From: Chitinophagaceae bacterium
GTDB taxonomy: Bacteria; Bacteroidota; Bacteroidia; Chitinophagales; Chitinophagaceae
Assembly: GCA_013696395.1 (NCBI GenBank)
Contig: JACCYQ010000206.1
Location: forward strand, 1-35,178
Length of the DNA: 35,178 nucleotides
Direction: 5' to 3'
This document shows positions 20,574-29,715 of this stretch, piece by piece. The notes beneath the pieces are model-generated. The model was not told the DNA's origin and did no database searches. It was given only the letters and a program-made list of their open reading frames with translations. The translations under genes were made by a program, and so were the position numbers. Within the stretch, counting starts at the first letter, position 1. Each line of letters begins with the position of its first letter.

Positions 20574-22160
20574 ATGAAGAACACAGACCATATAAATAAT
20601 CGAAGAACTTTTGCCATCATCTCTCACCCCGATGCTGGTAAAACCACGTTAACGGAAAAATTCCTTTTATTTGGAGGTGCTATCCAGGTTGCAGGCGCTG
20701 TAAAAAGCAATAAGATCAAAAAATTCGCTACCAGCGATTTTATGGAGATTGAAAGACAAAGAGGTATTTCTGTTGCTACTTCGGTGATGAGTTTTGAATA
20801 CAGGGAAATTCTAATTAACCTGCTCGATACACCCGGTCACAAAGATTTTGCTGAAGATACTTTCAGAACACTAACGGCTGTTGACAGTGTAATTTTAGTA
20901 GTTGATAGTGTAAATGGGGTGGAAGAACAAACCCGGCGGCTGATGGAAGTTTGTCGTATGAGAGAAACACCGGTTATTGTATTTGTAAATAAAATGGACC
21001 GGGATGGAAAAAACAGGTTCGATTTACTCGAAGAAATAGAAAATGAATTATCTATCCACCTGCATCCTATGACATGGCCCATTAACAGCGGTAAAGATTT
21101 TAAAGGTGTTTACAACTTGCATGACAAAAATCTTTTACTTTTTTCGGCACATACCAAGGGGGATGAAGAGGGTGAATTACCTATCAGTGACCTGGAAGAA
21201 AAAATACTTGATCAGAAACTGGGCGAAAAGGATGCTTCCATGTTGAGAGAAGATGTAGAATTGATTGCCGGTGTGTATGGTGATTTGAATAAAGCAGATT
21301 ATTTGTCCGCAAAAGTTGCCCCGGTATTTTTTGGAAGCGCTATAAATAATTTTGGTGTAAAAGAAATGCTGGATACGTTCATTCGTATTGCTCCCGTACC
21401 GCAGTGCAGGCCCACCAGCATCAGGGAAGTTTGTCCAACGGAAAATAAGTTCAGTGGTTTTGTATTTAAAATTCACGCCAACCTTGATCCAAGACACCGT
21501 GACCGGATAGCTTTTTTAAGAGTTTGTTCCGGTAAGTTCGAGAGAAATAAATATTATCATCATGTGCGAATAGATAAGGATGTTCGATTCAGCAATCCTT
21601 ATTCTTTTATGGCACGGGAAAAAACGGTCCTGGAGGATGCTTATCCAGGGGATGTAGTGGGTTTGTTTGATACCGGAAATTTTAAAATAGGTGATACATT
21701 AACGGAAGGTGAGGATTTTTTCTTCACCGGTATACCTTCTTTTTCTCCTGAAATATTTAAAGAGGTTCAGAACAAGGATCCGATGAAAACGAAACAATTG
21801 GAAAAAGGTTTGCTCCAATTGACTGATGAAGGGGTGGCTCAATTATTCACCCAGTTTGGTGGAAATAAAAAAATTATCGGGTGCGTAGGTGAATTGCAAT
21901 TTGAAGTTATTCAGTATCGCCTGTTACATGAATATGGTGCATCTGTTCAATTTAATTCGTTACCATTTTTTAAGGCCTGTTGGATCACCAGTAAGGATCC
22001 CAAAAAACTGGACGAATTCATAAAATTTAAATCAGCAAATATCGCATTAGATAAAGATGGACATCTTGTTTACCTGGCTCAAAGCGAATGGTTTTTAAAT
22101 ACTGAACGACAGAATAATCCGGATATAGAATTTCATTTTACCAGCGAAATTCATAAATAA
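20574..22160 (+). CDS. prfC: peptide chain release factor 3
   Basis: Translational GTPase RF3, which recycles RF1/RF2 from the ribosome after peptide release; 528 residues, the standard size. The GTPase motifs are G1 [14 protein letters not shown] near residue 18, switch [15 protein letters not shown] and G4 [16 protein letters not shown]. The RF3-specific region follows, with [17 protein letters not shown], then [19 protein letters not shown], the RF3 C-terminal segment ([20 protein letters not shown]) and [14 protein letters not shown]. It has its own promoter and is divergent from the permease gene. Its stop is only 9 nt from the end of the convergent zinc-ribbon gene; no hairpin terminator separates them. 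Confidence 0.97.
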   Translation: MKNTDHINNRRTFAIISHPDAGKTTLTEKFLLFGGAIQVAGAVKSNKIKKFATSDFMEIERQRGISVATSVMSFEYREILINLLDTPGHKDFAEDTFRTLTAVDSVILVVDSVNGVEEQTRRLMEVCRMRETPVIVFVNKMDRDGKNRFDLLEEIENELSIHLHPMTWPINSGKDFKGVYNLHDKNLLLFSAHTKGDEEGELPISDLEEKILDQKLGEKDASMLREDVELIAGVYGDLNKADYLSAKVAPVFFGSAINNFGVKEMLDTFIRIAPVPQCRPTSIREVCPTENKFSGFVFKIHANLDPRHRDRIAFLRVCSGKFERNKYYHHVRIDKDVRFSNPYSFMAREKTVLEDAYPGDVVGLFDTGNFKIGDTLTEGEDFFFTGIPSFSPEIFKEVQNKDPMKTKQLEKGLLQLTDEGVAQLFTQFGGNKKIIGCVGELQFEVIQYRLLHEYGASVQFNSLPFFKACWITSKDPKKLDEFIKFKSANIALDKDGHLVYLAQSEWFLNTERQNNPDIEFHFTSEIHK

Positions 22161-22169
22161 TGGTTCAGA

Positions 22170-22361
22170 TCAGGATGAAGAATCTTCCTGCGTACCTGTA
22201 TTAATGAAGCCGAAATAGTAATTACATTTTGGACAGCTAAGTTCAATGGATTCTTCGTGCGAAAATTTTTCCTGTATTAATTCGCGGCCTTTGCCTTCCC
22301 ACTGACAATTTGGGCAGCTTAAATTTTTATCGAGAATGGCAATAGTATAAACAGGCTTCAT
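22170..22361 (-). CDS. small zinc-ribbon protein (63 aa)
   Basis: Short cytoplasmic protein with two CPxC knuckles, Cys16/Cys19 (SCPNCQW) and Cys43/Cys46 (SCPKCNYYFGF), which together would bind one zinc in a rubredoxin-like ribbon. A serine/acidic tail ends it. Similar small zinc ribbons are common in Bacteroidota and have no assigned role that I know of. Reality as a gene is supported by the well-formed paired motif, an ATG start at 22361 and a near-consensus -7 box (AATATTTG on the minus strand, 22366-22373) ending 4 nt before it. It converges on prfC with a 9-nt gap. The 125 nt between it and purB show nothing else recognisable. Confidence 0.8.
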   Translation of the reverse strand: MKPVYTIAILDKNLSCPNCQWEGKGRELIQEKFSHEESIELSCPKCNYYFGFINTGTQEDSSS

Positions 22362-22486
22362 TCTCCAAATATTAGAATCATTTCTCGTAAAAATACTGGG
22401 GTTAGTATGGGAATTTTACGATTTAAGGGTAATCATGTAGTTTTCTGTAAAGAGAATATGCATTACCATTAATTCATGGTTATTCT

Positions 22487-23833
22487 TTAAAATTCAGGTA
22501 ATATGCCTGTATAATTATGGGGGGTAATTTTTTTTAATTCCTTTTTTAGTGCTGCGCTTACTTTAAGTTTGTCAATAAAGGCGTGTATTGTTTTCTTTTC
22601 AATTTTCTTTTTCCCCCTTGTCAGGTCTTTTAATGCTTCATAAGGATTTGGATATCCTTCCCGGCGTAAAATAGTCTGAATGGCTTCAGCTACCACTGCC
22701 CAATTCATTTCAAGGTCCGCATCCATCTTATCAACATTAACCACCAATTTTGATAAACCTTTTTCTATAGATCTGAATGCGATGATGGTATGTGCAAAAG
22801 GAACACCTATATTTCTGGTAACTGTGGAATCGGTCAAATCTCTTTGTAAACGTGATACGGGTAATTTGGCTGAAAGGTGTTCAAAAATAGCATTGGCTAA
22901 ACCCAGGTTACCTTCCGCATTTTCAAAATCTATGGGATTCACTTTGTGTGGCATAGCCGAAGAACCCACTTCACCTGCTTTTGTTTGCTGGCTGAAATAA
23001 TCCATAGAGATATAGGTCCACAGGTCACGGCAAAGATCAATCAAAATGGTATTGATCCTTTTCATTGCATCAAATTGGGCGGCCAGGTTATCGTAATGTT
23101 CTATCTGGGTAGTAAATTGCTGGCGCTGCAGTCCCAATTTATTTTCCACAAATGTATTAGCGAGTTTGATCCAGTCTTTTTTTGGAAATGCAATATGATG
23201 GGCATTAAAATTACCCGTTGCCCCACCAAATTTTGCAGTAAAAGGAATTTGTATCAATTGTTCAATCTGGTTTGTAAGTCTTTCAACAAAAACCATAATT
23301 TCTTTACCTAACCGTGTAGGACTGGCCGGTTGCCCATGTGTATGTGCCAGCATAGAGATGTTCATCCAGCTACCTGCCAGTAATTTCAATTCTGCATTTA
23401 AATTTAAAAGTGCCGGTATGTATTCATTCTCCATGGCATATTTCCATAGCAAGGGGATGGCTGTATTATTAATATCCTGCGATGTAAGTCCGAAATGTAC
23501 CCATTCCCCTGTTTTTTCATCCCCTGTTATATTCAATTGGTTTTTTAAAAAATATTCAACGGCTTTTACATCATGGTTGGTGGTGAGTTCAATTTTTTTT
23601 ATTGCTAAGGCATGGTCCTGGGTAAATTCCTCCTTCAATTGTTTTAAATGACGGATAGTTTTAGGTGAAACAGGAAACATTTTTAAAGACGATAAAAAAA
23701 GATAATAATCGATTTCTACCCATACCCTGTATTTCATCAGGCCAAATTCTGAAAAATATTCATCCAGGTGCTGTACCTGTTTGCGGTAGCGCCCATCAAT
23801 ACTTGAAATGGCGGTTAGGGAGTTTAATTCCAT
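22487..23833 (-). CDS. purB: adenylosuccinate lyase
   Basis: Catalyses two fumarate-releasing steps of purine biosynthesis: SAICAR to AICAR and adenylosuccinate to AMP. The 448-residue protein belongs to the fumarase/aspartase superfamily. The signature loop with the catalytic serine is GSSAMPHKVNPIDFENAEGN (about 290-309). Also visible are MLAHTHGQPASPTRLGKEI with catalytic histidine, GLTSQDINNTA and the N-terminal SSIDGRYRKQV. The form resembles the E. coli-type PurB. The ATG at 23833 begins MELNSLTAIS, as in the family. It is divergent from the mqnA gene, the two starts being only 64 nt apart, so their promoters overlap or abut. The neighbouring purine phosphorylase at 6089 is not linked. 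Confidence 0.96.
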   Translation of the reverse strand: MELNSLTAISSIDGRYRKQVQHLDEYFSEFGLMKYRVWVEIDYYLFLSSLKMFPVSPKTIRHLKQLKEEFTQDHALAIKKIELTTNHDVKAVEYFLKNQLNITGDEKTGEWVHFGLTSQDINNTAIPLLWKYAMENEYIPALLNLNAELKLLAGSWMNISMLAHTHGQPASPTRLGKEIMVFVERLTNQIEQLIQIPFTAKFGGATGNFNAHHIAFPKKDWIKLANTFVENKLGLQRQQFTTQIEHYDNLAAQFDAMKRINTILIDLCRDLWTYISMDYFSQQTKAGEVGSSAMPHKVNPIDFENAEGNLGLANAIFEHLSAKLPVSRLQRDLTDSTVTRNIGVPFAHTIIAFRSIEKGLSKLVVNVDKMDADLEMNWAVVAEAIQTILRREGYPNPYEALKDLTRGKKKIEKKTIHAFIDKLKVSAALKKELKKITPHNYTGILPEF

Positions 23834-23850
23834 TGTTTATTTTATGTCAG

Positions 23851-23880
23851 TTGCAAAAAAGTGTTGTTCGTATATCTTTG
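23851..23880 (+). promoter_or_regulatory. promoter of mqnA (-33 TTG, -7 TATCTTTG)
   Basis: TATCTTTG at 23873-23880 is an exact -7 match, and TTG at 23851-23853 lies 19 nt upstream of it, in the usual place for the Bacteroidota -33 element. The box ends 17 nt before the TTG start at 23898. An apparent in-frame extension to 23808 would run across this promoter. Confidence 0.65.
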
Positions 23881-23897
23881 CGGCAAAATTAGTTTAT

Positions 23898-24662
23898 TTG
23901 AAGAAGAAGATAAAAGTAGGTATGGTTAGCTACCTGAATACGCGGCCAATGGTGTATGGTTTAAAATTGCCTCCAATAAACAATGAGATCGAACTTGTTG
24001 AAGATACTCCGGCCCAACTTGCAGAGATGTTGCAAAAAGGGTTGATTGATGTGGGTTTGATACCTGTTGCTGCTATACCATTTCTTGAAGAATATTTTAT
24101 TGTAGGCGATTATTGCATTGCTGCTGAAGGAGAGGTTGCATCCGTTTGTTTGTTTAGTGAAGTGCCGATGAATGAGATAGAAAAAGTTTACCTGGATTAT
24201 CAAAGCCGTTCTTCAGTAGCCTTATTAAAATGGCTGATGAAAGAATACTGGGGTATTGATCCGGAAATCATACAGGCGCAGGATGAAAGTTTCAGAAAAG
24301 AAATAAAAGGTTCTACTGCAGGTTTAGTCATAGGAGACAGGGCATTGGAACAAAGAAAAGTATCCACTTATATTTATGATCTGGCATCGGAGTGGAGATC
24401 CATTACAGGTTTACCTTTTGTATTTGCTGTTTGGGTCAGTACTAAAAAATTACCGGATGAATTTATTATAAAGTTTAACCAGGCAAATAGTGTTGGTTTT
24501 AATTACCTGGATGAAATAATAAATGACCTTAATTTCAATTTATACGATCTTAAAAAATACTATACACTACATATTCAATACAGGTTAGATGAAAGGAAAC
24601 GAAAGGGCATGGAATTGTTCCTTGAATACCTTAAAAGAAATTTGGAGTTACCAATTTCGTAA
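23898..24662 (+). CDS. mqnA: chorismate dehydratase MqnA (futalosine pathway)
   Basis: Converts chorismate to 3-enolpyruvylbenzoate, the first step of the futalosine route to menaquinone; periplasmic-binding-protein fold, cytoplasmic. The N-terminus KIKVGMVSYLNTRPMVYGL and the motifs GLIDVGLIPVAAIPFLE, VYLDYQSRSSVALLKWLMKE, GDRALEQ and GLPFVFAVWV are typical of MqnA. I start at TTG 23898 (254 residues), because the longer frame from 23808 passes through the -7 box and overlaps purB. The other futalosine-pathway genes are not in this window. After the gene, 24663-24813 has no recognisable gene apart from a doubtful 33-codon ORF. Confidence 0.93.
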   Translation: MKKKIKVGMVSYLNTRPMVYGLKLPPINNEIELVEDTPAQLAEMLQKGLIDVGLIPVAAIPFLEEYFIVGDYCIAAEGEVASVCLFSEVPMNEIEKVYLDYQSRSSVALLKWLMKEYWGIDPEIIQAQDESFRKEIKGSTAGLVIGDRALEQRKVSTYIYDLASEWRSITGLPFVFAVWVSTKKLPDEFIIKFNQANSVGFNYLDEIINDLNFNLYDLKKYYTLHIQYRLDERKRKGMELFLEYLKRNLELPIS

Positions 24663-24705
24663 TTATAGAGTTTAGATACCAGCATTAGTTGAAATATTAT
24701 ATTTA

Positions 24706-24807
24706 ATGGAACTGCATCAACCCGGCGATGCATATGTATGGCCGGTTAGCGTAAAAGGTGAATGTGGGGATACATATAAAAAGGGTACAGATGTGGTGAT
24801 CAGGTAA
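24706..24807 (+). other. doubtful 33-codon ORF downstream of mqnA
   Basis: An ATG-initiated reading frame of 33 codons with ordinary composition (MELHQPGDAYVWPVSVKGEC at its start) ends 6 nt before the convergent stop of the large secreted protein. No promoter box, signal peptide or known motif was seen. It may be a chance ORF, a small peptide or the remnant of a longer gene. Listed because the spacer otherwise contains nothing. Confidence 0.2.
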
Positions 24808-24813
24808 TTTGAA

Positions 24814-27696
24814 TTATCTGATTAGCGTAAATGTTCCTTTGATATTTACATTTTCACAAACTGTTTTGCCTGTTATCTGGTAAATATAAACGCCGGCTTC
24901 CTGGTTAATACCTTTAAATTTCCCATCCCAGCAGGTGTTGGTGTTATCAGTATGGAAAATCTTTTGTCCCCAACGATTATAAATACTGAAATTCAAAGCC
25001 TCAACATTACCCCAATGTTTTATCCCGAAGCAATCGTTTAAACCATCATTGTTAGGGGTAAAAGCATTGTAGAAATAATTCTTTACAGCCCCTGTAAAAT
25101 TTACCTGGATGGTTAATGAATCTTTATTGGAACATCCATTTTGATCCGTTCCTGTTACAATATATTTTGTAGTTGCTAGGGGACTTGCTATTGGATTGGC
25201 TCTATCTGCAAAATCCAATCCCTGGATCGGCCACCATTCATAAGATAGTCCACCATTTGCCATTAATTGTGAAAAACTGGTAGAACAATCAATATCATTT
25301 GTACTTGAAGCAATAACCTGTGGATTGGGTAAAACCTGAATGGTAGTTGAAAGTTCTGTAGTTTGATTGCATACGAGTTCTGTGATTTTCACCTTGAAAG
25401 TTGTCTCATTATCAATATATGCAGTTGGGTCAGAAATATTCGCATTATCAACCATAGTGGATGGTGTCCATTCATACACATCACCACCATCTGCCCAAAG
25501 CGAAATTGGTTTTCCTTCACAAACTGCAGTAGAAGGTGAAATAGTAAACTGTGGTGCTGGTTTTATATTTATTTGAATGGAATCTATATGCACGCATGCA
25601 AACTGATCTACAATGCTGACCATATATTTCGTATCCGTTGCGGGAGAGGCTTTAGGATTAGATCCTGATGAATTATCCAATGAGCCAGTAGGTGTCCATG
25701 CATATGATACCCCACCATCCATCTCTAATTGAATGGTGCTATTTGCACATATTAAGGTATCGTTGGTTTTCATAATTGTTGGTAATGGATAAGTCTCTAC
25801 AATCACGGAATCTGCAATCAAACAACCCTTGTCCGATTGTCCCTCTACAAAAAATTTGGTTGTCTCAAATACAGTAGCCTTGGCATTTGCTTCATTGGGA
25901 TTTTGAAATAAATTAGCTGGTGTCCAGGAGTATGTTTGTGTTCCTGAAGCTTTTAATGTAATGGCAGAACCTGTACATACAGTTTGTGCTCCTGTCACAT
26001 TTAATTCAGGTTTGTCAATATTTATTGCAATAGTTTCTTCTTTTAATTGAATAGGAGAAAAACGAATATCATCCAGGGCAAAATCACTTACCTGCATTTG
26101 AGCATTGCGGTTAATGATAGCCAGAAATATTTTAGTTTTATTACCTGAATTCCAGGTGCCCTGAATATTTTTCCAATTACATTCGGATAATAAACCATTA
26201 AATATTTCAATGGTATGATCATCAATTGTCAGTGCAATATGAAGATTATTACGTGAACTTAAAGTTTGTACCCAGGCAGAAAATGAATAGTTGGTATGTG
26301 GTATTACTTCTATCATTTGCGTCCAGATAACTTTTTCTTTATCAATGGAGCCTTTTATCATTAACATGTTTCCCGATCCTGAACTTTTGTCTGTACAATT
26401 CTTCATTTGGTTATTCCAGTTTGAGGAAGATTTGCCTATAAAATACTGGCCATTGGACGTGTTCGAGGTGGCGAATTGATATTCAGTCCCAAAAAATTGA
26501 TTTCCTAATGAAAAATCGCCATTTTTTACCAGGTTTTCACCATTAAAAACACCCGTAAATTGATATGTTATGGGTTCAGTTGAAGAAGAAATAGGATTCG
26601 GACTTTCGGGATTGTCTAGAAAGTCAACCGGGCTCCAGCAAAAATCCGATGAAGGTTTTGTCAGCAACTGCAAAGAACTACCATAGCAAATTGTAGTATC
26701 CGGTGTAAGTATAATATCAGCCTGCTCTACATTGAATTGAAGATTTTTTATGACTGTGTCAGCGGTTACATTTCGGAGTACATATTTTATGGTGTATGTA
26801 CCAGGTAACGCATATTGGTGGGTCGGATTAGGCTGATCGGTAACTATAACACCATCACCAAAACTCCAGTAATTATCTTTTGTTTCATTGTCGTAATCTG
26901 TAAATTGAATATTTAAAGGACTGCAAGGGTTTTGTTTGTAGGAGAAATCGATTTTTTTATTAATGATAATATTGCAAGAATCAATTGTAAAAATGCAATT
27001 ACTGTTTATAACATTTACAGCGGCGGCTCCTCCTTTTATACCATTCCAATTGTTATTTCCCTGTTTATTCACAAGATCATCAAATGAATAATAAGCCAGG
27101 AGTCCGGCTTGTGTAGTTGGAGAAGGAAATGGTATGGTCACCATTGAATTTTGGATCTGTACCTGTGTTCTGGAAGAATTCCAGATTTTTACCTCATTTA
27201 CATAACCTATAAAATTTTCGTTATAAGCCTGGTTTTCATAAAATCCAATTCTTGTTTGCCAGTTATTTTGATAAAGACTGCCAGATGCAGCAACCTGGCT
27301 CATTAAATAACCATTTCTATAGAATTTCAATGTGGTTCCATCATAAACCATGGCCACATGGTAGGTTTTATTTAATTCAATTTCGCAGATCGGGGGAGTT
27401 ATAAAATATCCATTTGAAGTTGTGATTTCTGCACTATTTGGTCTTAATAAATAATTTACATCAGAAGGTCCATCATGCTTTGAAACAATGTCACCAGCAT
27501 ATAAACGTCCTCCTGAATAAGTAGTAGTTCTGTTAATCAAAGCTTCAACGGTCAATTTATTTCCGGGGATATCCAGGTCACCAATACTGATGAAAGATGG
27601 CATTGAAGGCAGTGATAGCCAGTTATTGCAAATTTCCTGAGCAGTTAATATATATGGAATACAAATGGTAATTACCAGGCTAAGGATAATCTTCAT
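24814..27696 (-). CDS. type IX-secreted multidomain protein with gliding-motility-associated C-terminal domain
   Basis: Large predicted cell-surface or secreted protein, 960 residues. Signal peptide 1-20 (ending LTAQ); laminin-G/concanavalin-like domain about 35-205 (FYRNGYLMSQVAAS, FIGYVNEVKIWNSS). A PKD domain lies at about 250-325 (WSFGDGVIV, HQYALPGTYTIKYVLRN). Five Ig-like repeats of about 76 residues follow (326-866; motif YxWTP...NP.A.P...TKY.V...GC..DS). The first is interrupted by a carbohydrate-binding-like insertion (about 388-550, beginning NLVKNGDFSLGN). The C-terminal domain about 868-960 (NAFTPNNDGLNDCF, IYNRWGQKIFHT, CWDGKFKG, GVYIYQITGK) is the type B gliding-motility-associated sorting domain recognised by the type IX system. 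Probable adhesin or glycan-binding surface protein. No partner gene lies beside it. Confidence 0.92.
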   Translation of the reverse strand: MKIILSLVITICIPYILTAQEICNNWLSLPSMPSFISIGDLDIPGNKLTVEALINRTTTYSGGRLYAGDIVSKHDGPSDVNYLLRPNSAEITTSNGYFITPPICEIELNKTYHVAMVYDGTTLKFYRNGYLMSQVAASGSLYQNNWQTRIGFYENQAYNENFIGYVNEVKIWNSSRTQVQIQNSMVTIPFPSPTTQAGLLAYYSFDDLVNKQGNNNWNGIKGGAAAVNVINSNCIFTIDSCNIIINKKIDFSYKQNPCSPLNIQFTDYDNETKDNYWSFGDGVIVTDQPNPTHQYALPGTYTIKYVLRNVTADTVIKNLQFNVEQADIILTPDTTICYGSSLQLLTKPSSDFCWSPVDFLDNPESPNPISSSTEPITYQFTGVFNGENLVKNGDFSLGNQFFGTEYQFATSNTSNGQYFIGKSSSNWNNQMKNCTDKSSGSGNMLMIKGSIDKEKVIWTQMIEVIPHTNYSFSAWVQTLSSRNNLHIALTIDDHTIEIFNGLLSECNWKNIQGTWNSGNKTKIFLAIINRNAQMQVSDFALDDIRFSPIQLKEETIAINIDKPELNVTGAQTVCTGSAITLKASGTQTYSWTPANLFQNPNEANAKATVFETTKFFVEGQSDKGCLIADSVIVETYPLPTIMKTNDTLICANSTIQLEMDGGVSYAWTPTGSLDNSSGSNPKASPATDTKYMVSIVDQFACVHIDSIQINIKPAPQFTISPSTAVCEGKPISLWADGGDVYEWTPSTMVDNANISDPTAYIDNETTFKVKITELVCNQTTELSTTIQVLPNPQVIASSTNDIDCSTSFSQLMANGGLSYEWWPIQGLDFADRANPIASPLATTKYIVTGTDQNGCSNKDSLTIQVNFTGAVKNYFYNAFTPNNDGLNDCFGIKHWGNVEALNFSIYNRWGQKIFHTDNTNTCWDGKFKGINQEAGVYIYQITGKTVCENVNIKGTFTLIR

Positions 27697-27845
27697 AGTT
27701 GGTTTTGGTTAAAATGGGATTGTAAGATATGATATGTATAGTATTAATCAAATCTGTGGAATGCAAATATTTGAATCAGGATAAAAGGGGTAAAAAGAAT
27801 ATCATCCAATTTTTATATGTTATGTAAACCGAAGGGTAAATAAAT

Positions 27846-27853
27846 TATTTTTG
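27846..27853 (+). promoter_or_regulatory. -7 box of the polysaccharide operon
   Basis: TATTTTTG matches TAnnTTTG exactly, followed by CGCC, and ends 15 nt before ATG 27869. Its final TTG (27851-27853) is in frame with the gene and yields a spurious 6-residue extension. All eight downstream genes have gaps of 6 nt or less, so this is the only promoter seen for the whole operon. Confidence 0.65.
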
Positions 27854-27868
27854 CGCCAATCATTTTTT

Positions 27869-28645
27869 ATGAAAGTAGTATTATTTGCAGGTGGCTTAGG
27901 AACAAGGATTGCTGAAGAAACTGAAACCCGGCCGAAACCTATGGTTGAAATTGGAGGAAAACCAATATTATGGCACATCATGAAAATATACAGCCATTAT
28001 GGTTTTAATGAATTTATTATTTGCCTGGGTTATAAAGGTTACCTGATAAAAGAATATTTTATGCACTATTATTTGCATAATTCTGATATCACAATAGAAC
28101 TTGGTAGTAACAAGGTGGATGTACATCATAGTAAAATAGAGCAGTTTAAAGTAACGCTGGTTGATACTGGTTTGGAAACTAAAACTGCGGGACGATTAAA
28201 AAGAATTGAGAAATATATCGGAAACGAAGATTTTATGTTAACCTATGGCGATGGTGTTGCCGATATTAATTTAAATGAATTAAGAGATTTCCATAAACAA
28301 CATGGTAAAATAGCCACTGTAACAGCGGTTCAACCTGAAGCAAGATTTGGCGGATTAGAAATTAGTGTAGAAGGAAGTGTTACTACATTTAAAGAAAAAC
28401 CAAAAGGCGATGGAAAATGGATTAATGGTGGTTTTTTTGTTTTAAAGCCGGAAGTGTTCAAATACCTGGATGGTAATATGGATAATATTATGTGGGAAGA
28501 TAAGCCTATGGAAAACCTGGCAAAAGATTATCAACTAATGGCATACAAACACCATGGATTTTGGAAATGCATGGATGCAATGAGAGATAAGTTGGAACTT
28601 GAAGATCTATGGCAATCGAACCAAGCAAAATGGCATACGTGGTAA
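27869..28645 (+). CDS. rfbF: glucose-1-phosphate cytidylyltransferase
   Basis: Makes CDP-glucose from glucose-1-phosphate and CTP, the entry step to CDP-linked deoxysugars; cytoplasmic, 258 residues. The nucleotidyltransferase signature is MKVVLFAGGLGTRIAEETET followed by RPKPMVEIGGKPILWHIM, typical for RfbF/DdhA. LTYGDGVADINL carries the metal-binding Asp, and GGFFVLKPEVFKYL and PMENLAKDYQLMAYKH are also conserved. The ATG at 27869 is chosen because the upstream TTG is part of the -7 box. Its last 16 nt overlap the start of the CDP-glucose dehydratase gene, indicating translational coupling and a committed CDP-sugar route. Confidence 0.96.
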   Translation: MKVVLFAGGLGTRIAEETETRPKPMVEIGGKPILWHIMKIYSHYGFNEFIICLGYKGYLIKEYFMHYYLHNSDITIELGSNKVDVHHSKIEQFKVTLVDTGLETKTAGRLKRIEKYIGNEDFMLTYGDGVADINLNELRDFHKQHGKIATVTAVQPEARFGGLEISVEGSVTTFKEKPKGDGKWINGGFFVLKPEVFKYLDGNMDNIMWEDKPMENLAKDYQLMAYKHHGFWKCMDAMRDKLELEDLWQSNQAKWHTW

Positions 28646-29715
28646 ATATCCAATTCTTAAAAGATAATTTTCAAAATAAAAAAATCTTTATAACCGGTCA
28701 CACAGGTTTTAAAGGCTCATGGTTAATGGCATGCCTGCATTTAGCAGGTGCTGAAATAAAAGGCTATTCGCTCGAGCCAGACCATCCTAATAGTCTTTTT
28801 AGTCTGTTGGATGACGTTATAAATTGTAAGTCAGTTATTGCAGATATTCGAAACAGGCAACGTCTAAAAGATGAAATTCATTCATTTCAACCAGATTTTA
28901 TTTTCCACCTGGCTGCCCAGCCACTTGTCCGACGTTCATATGAAATACCAGCTGAAACATTTGATGTAAATGTTACAGGGACCGCAAATTTGCTGGAAGC
29001 TGCAATCGAACTTAAAAAACCTTGTACCATAGTAGTTATTACTACAGATAAAGTATATAAGAATATTGAAGATCATATTTTGTATAAAGAAAATGATATT
29101 TTGGGTGGATATGATCCTTACAGTGCGAGTAAGGCATGTACTGAGTTGGTGGTTGATTCATTCAGAAATTCGTTTTTTAATCCTGAAGTTCATAATCATC
29201 ATAAAAAAGGATTGACCAGTGCAAGGGCAGGAAATGTTATTGGTGGTGGGGATTGGAATAAAGACCGAATAGTGCCGGATATTATTCGTTCTTTGACTGA
29301 GGGTAAAGTAATCGAAATACGAAATCCGTCTTCAATTCGTCCCTGGCAATTTGTATTAGAGCCAATTGCGGGATATTTACAATTGGCGGTTTCATTAAAA
29401 TCGCAACCCATACAATTTAATAACGCATTTAATTTTGGTCCATATCCAAATGATCATATTACTGTAAAGGAATTTGTTGATATAGCAATAGATACCTGGG
29501 GACATGGTAATTGGCAAGATACCTCATCTTATAATCAACCTCATGAAGCGGGGCTTTTACAATTGGATATAAATAAAGCTATTAACGAATTGGAATGGAA
29601 CCCAAAATTAAATGCAGCCCAGGCAATTGAATGGACTGTTAACTGGTATAAGAAAAAACCGGCTGATCAAATGAAATTTACATTTCACCAGGTAAATGAG
29701 TATTTCTCAATATGA
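28630..29715 (+). CDS. rfbG: CDP-glucose 4,6-dehydratase
   Basis: NAD-dependent extended short-chain dehydrogenase that converts CDP-glucose to CDP-4-keto-6-deoxyglucose. From ATG 28630 it has 361 residues; ATG 28609 is also in frame but lies deeper in rfbF. The Rossmann motif is FITGHTGFKGSWL, where GHTGFKGS is characteristic for RfbG. The substrate region has FHLAAQPLVRRSYEIPAETF; ITTDKVYKN (138-146) carries the threonine and Asp/Lys pair replacing the usual dehydratase residues; the catalytic Tyr164 and Lys168 are in YSASKACTE. GNVIGGGDWNKDRIVPDIIR follows. It overlaps the epimerase gene by 4 nt (ATGA). No RfbH-type 3-dehydratase is present, so the product is probably not a 3,6-dideoxyhexose. 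Confidence 0.95.
   Translation: MAYVVNIQFLKDNFQNKKIFITGHTGFKGSWLMACLHLAGAEIKGYSLEPDHPNSLFSLLDDVINCKSVIADIRNRQRLKDEIHSFQPDFIFHLAAQPLVRRSYEIPAETFDVNVTGTANLLEAAIELKKPCTIVVITTDKVYKNIEDHILYKENDILGGYDPYSASKACTELVVDSFRNSFFNPEVHNHHKKGLTSARAGNVIGGGDWNKDRIVPDIIRSLTEGKVIEIRNPSSIRPWQFVLEPIAGYLQLAVSLKSQPIQFNNAFNFGPYPNDHITVKEFVDIAIDTWGHGNWQDTSSYNQPHEAGLLQLDINKAINELEWNPKLNAAQAIEWTVNWYKKKPADQMKFTFHQVNEYFSI

Noticed and set aside
27764-27773. 10-bp palindrome CAAATATTTG between the T9SS gene and rfbF
   Set aside because: AT-rich self-complementary words of this length are common here and no second copy or nearby regulator supports an operator.
28609-28629. Upstream ATG for the CDP-glucose dehydratase, 7 codons earlier
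   Set aside because: It deepens the overlap with rfbF and adds residues not needed for the Rossmann fold; ATG 28630 gives the usual short overlap, though 28609 cannot be excluded.
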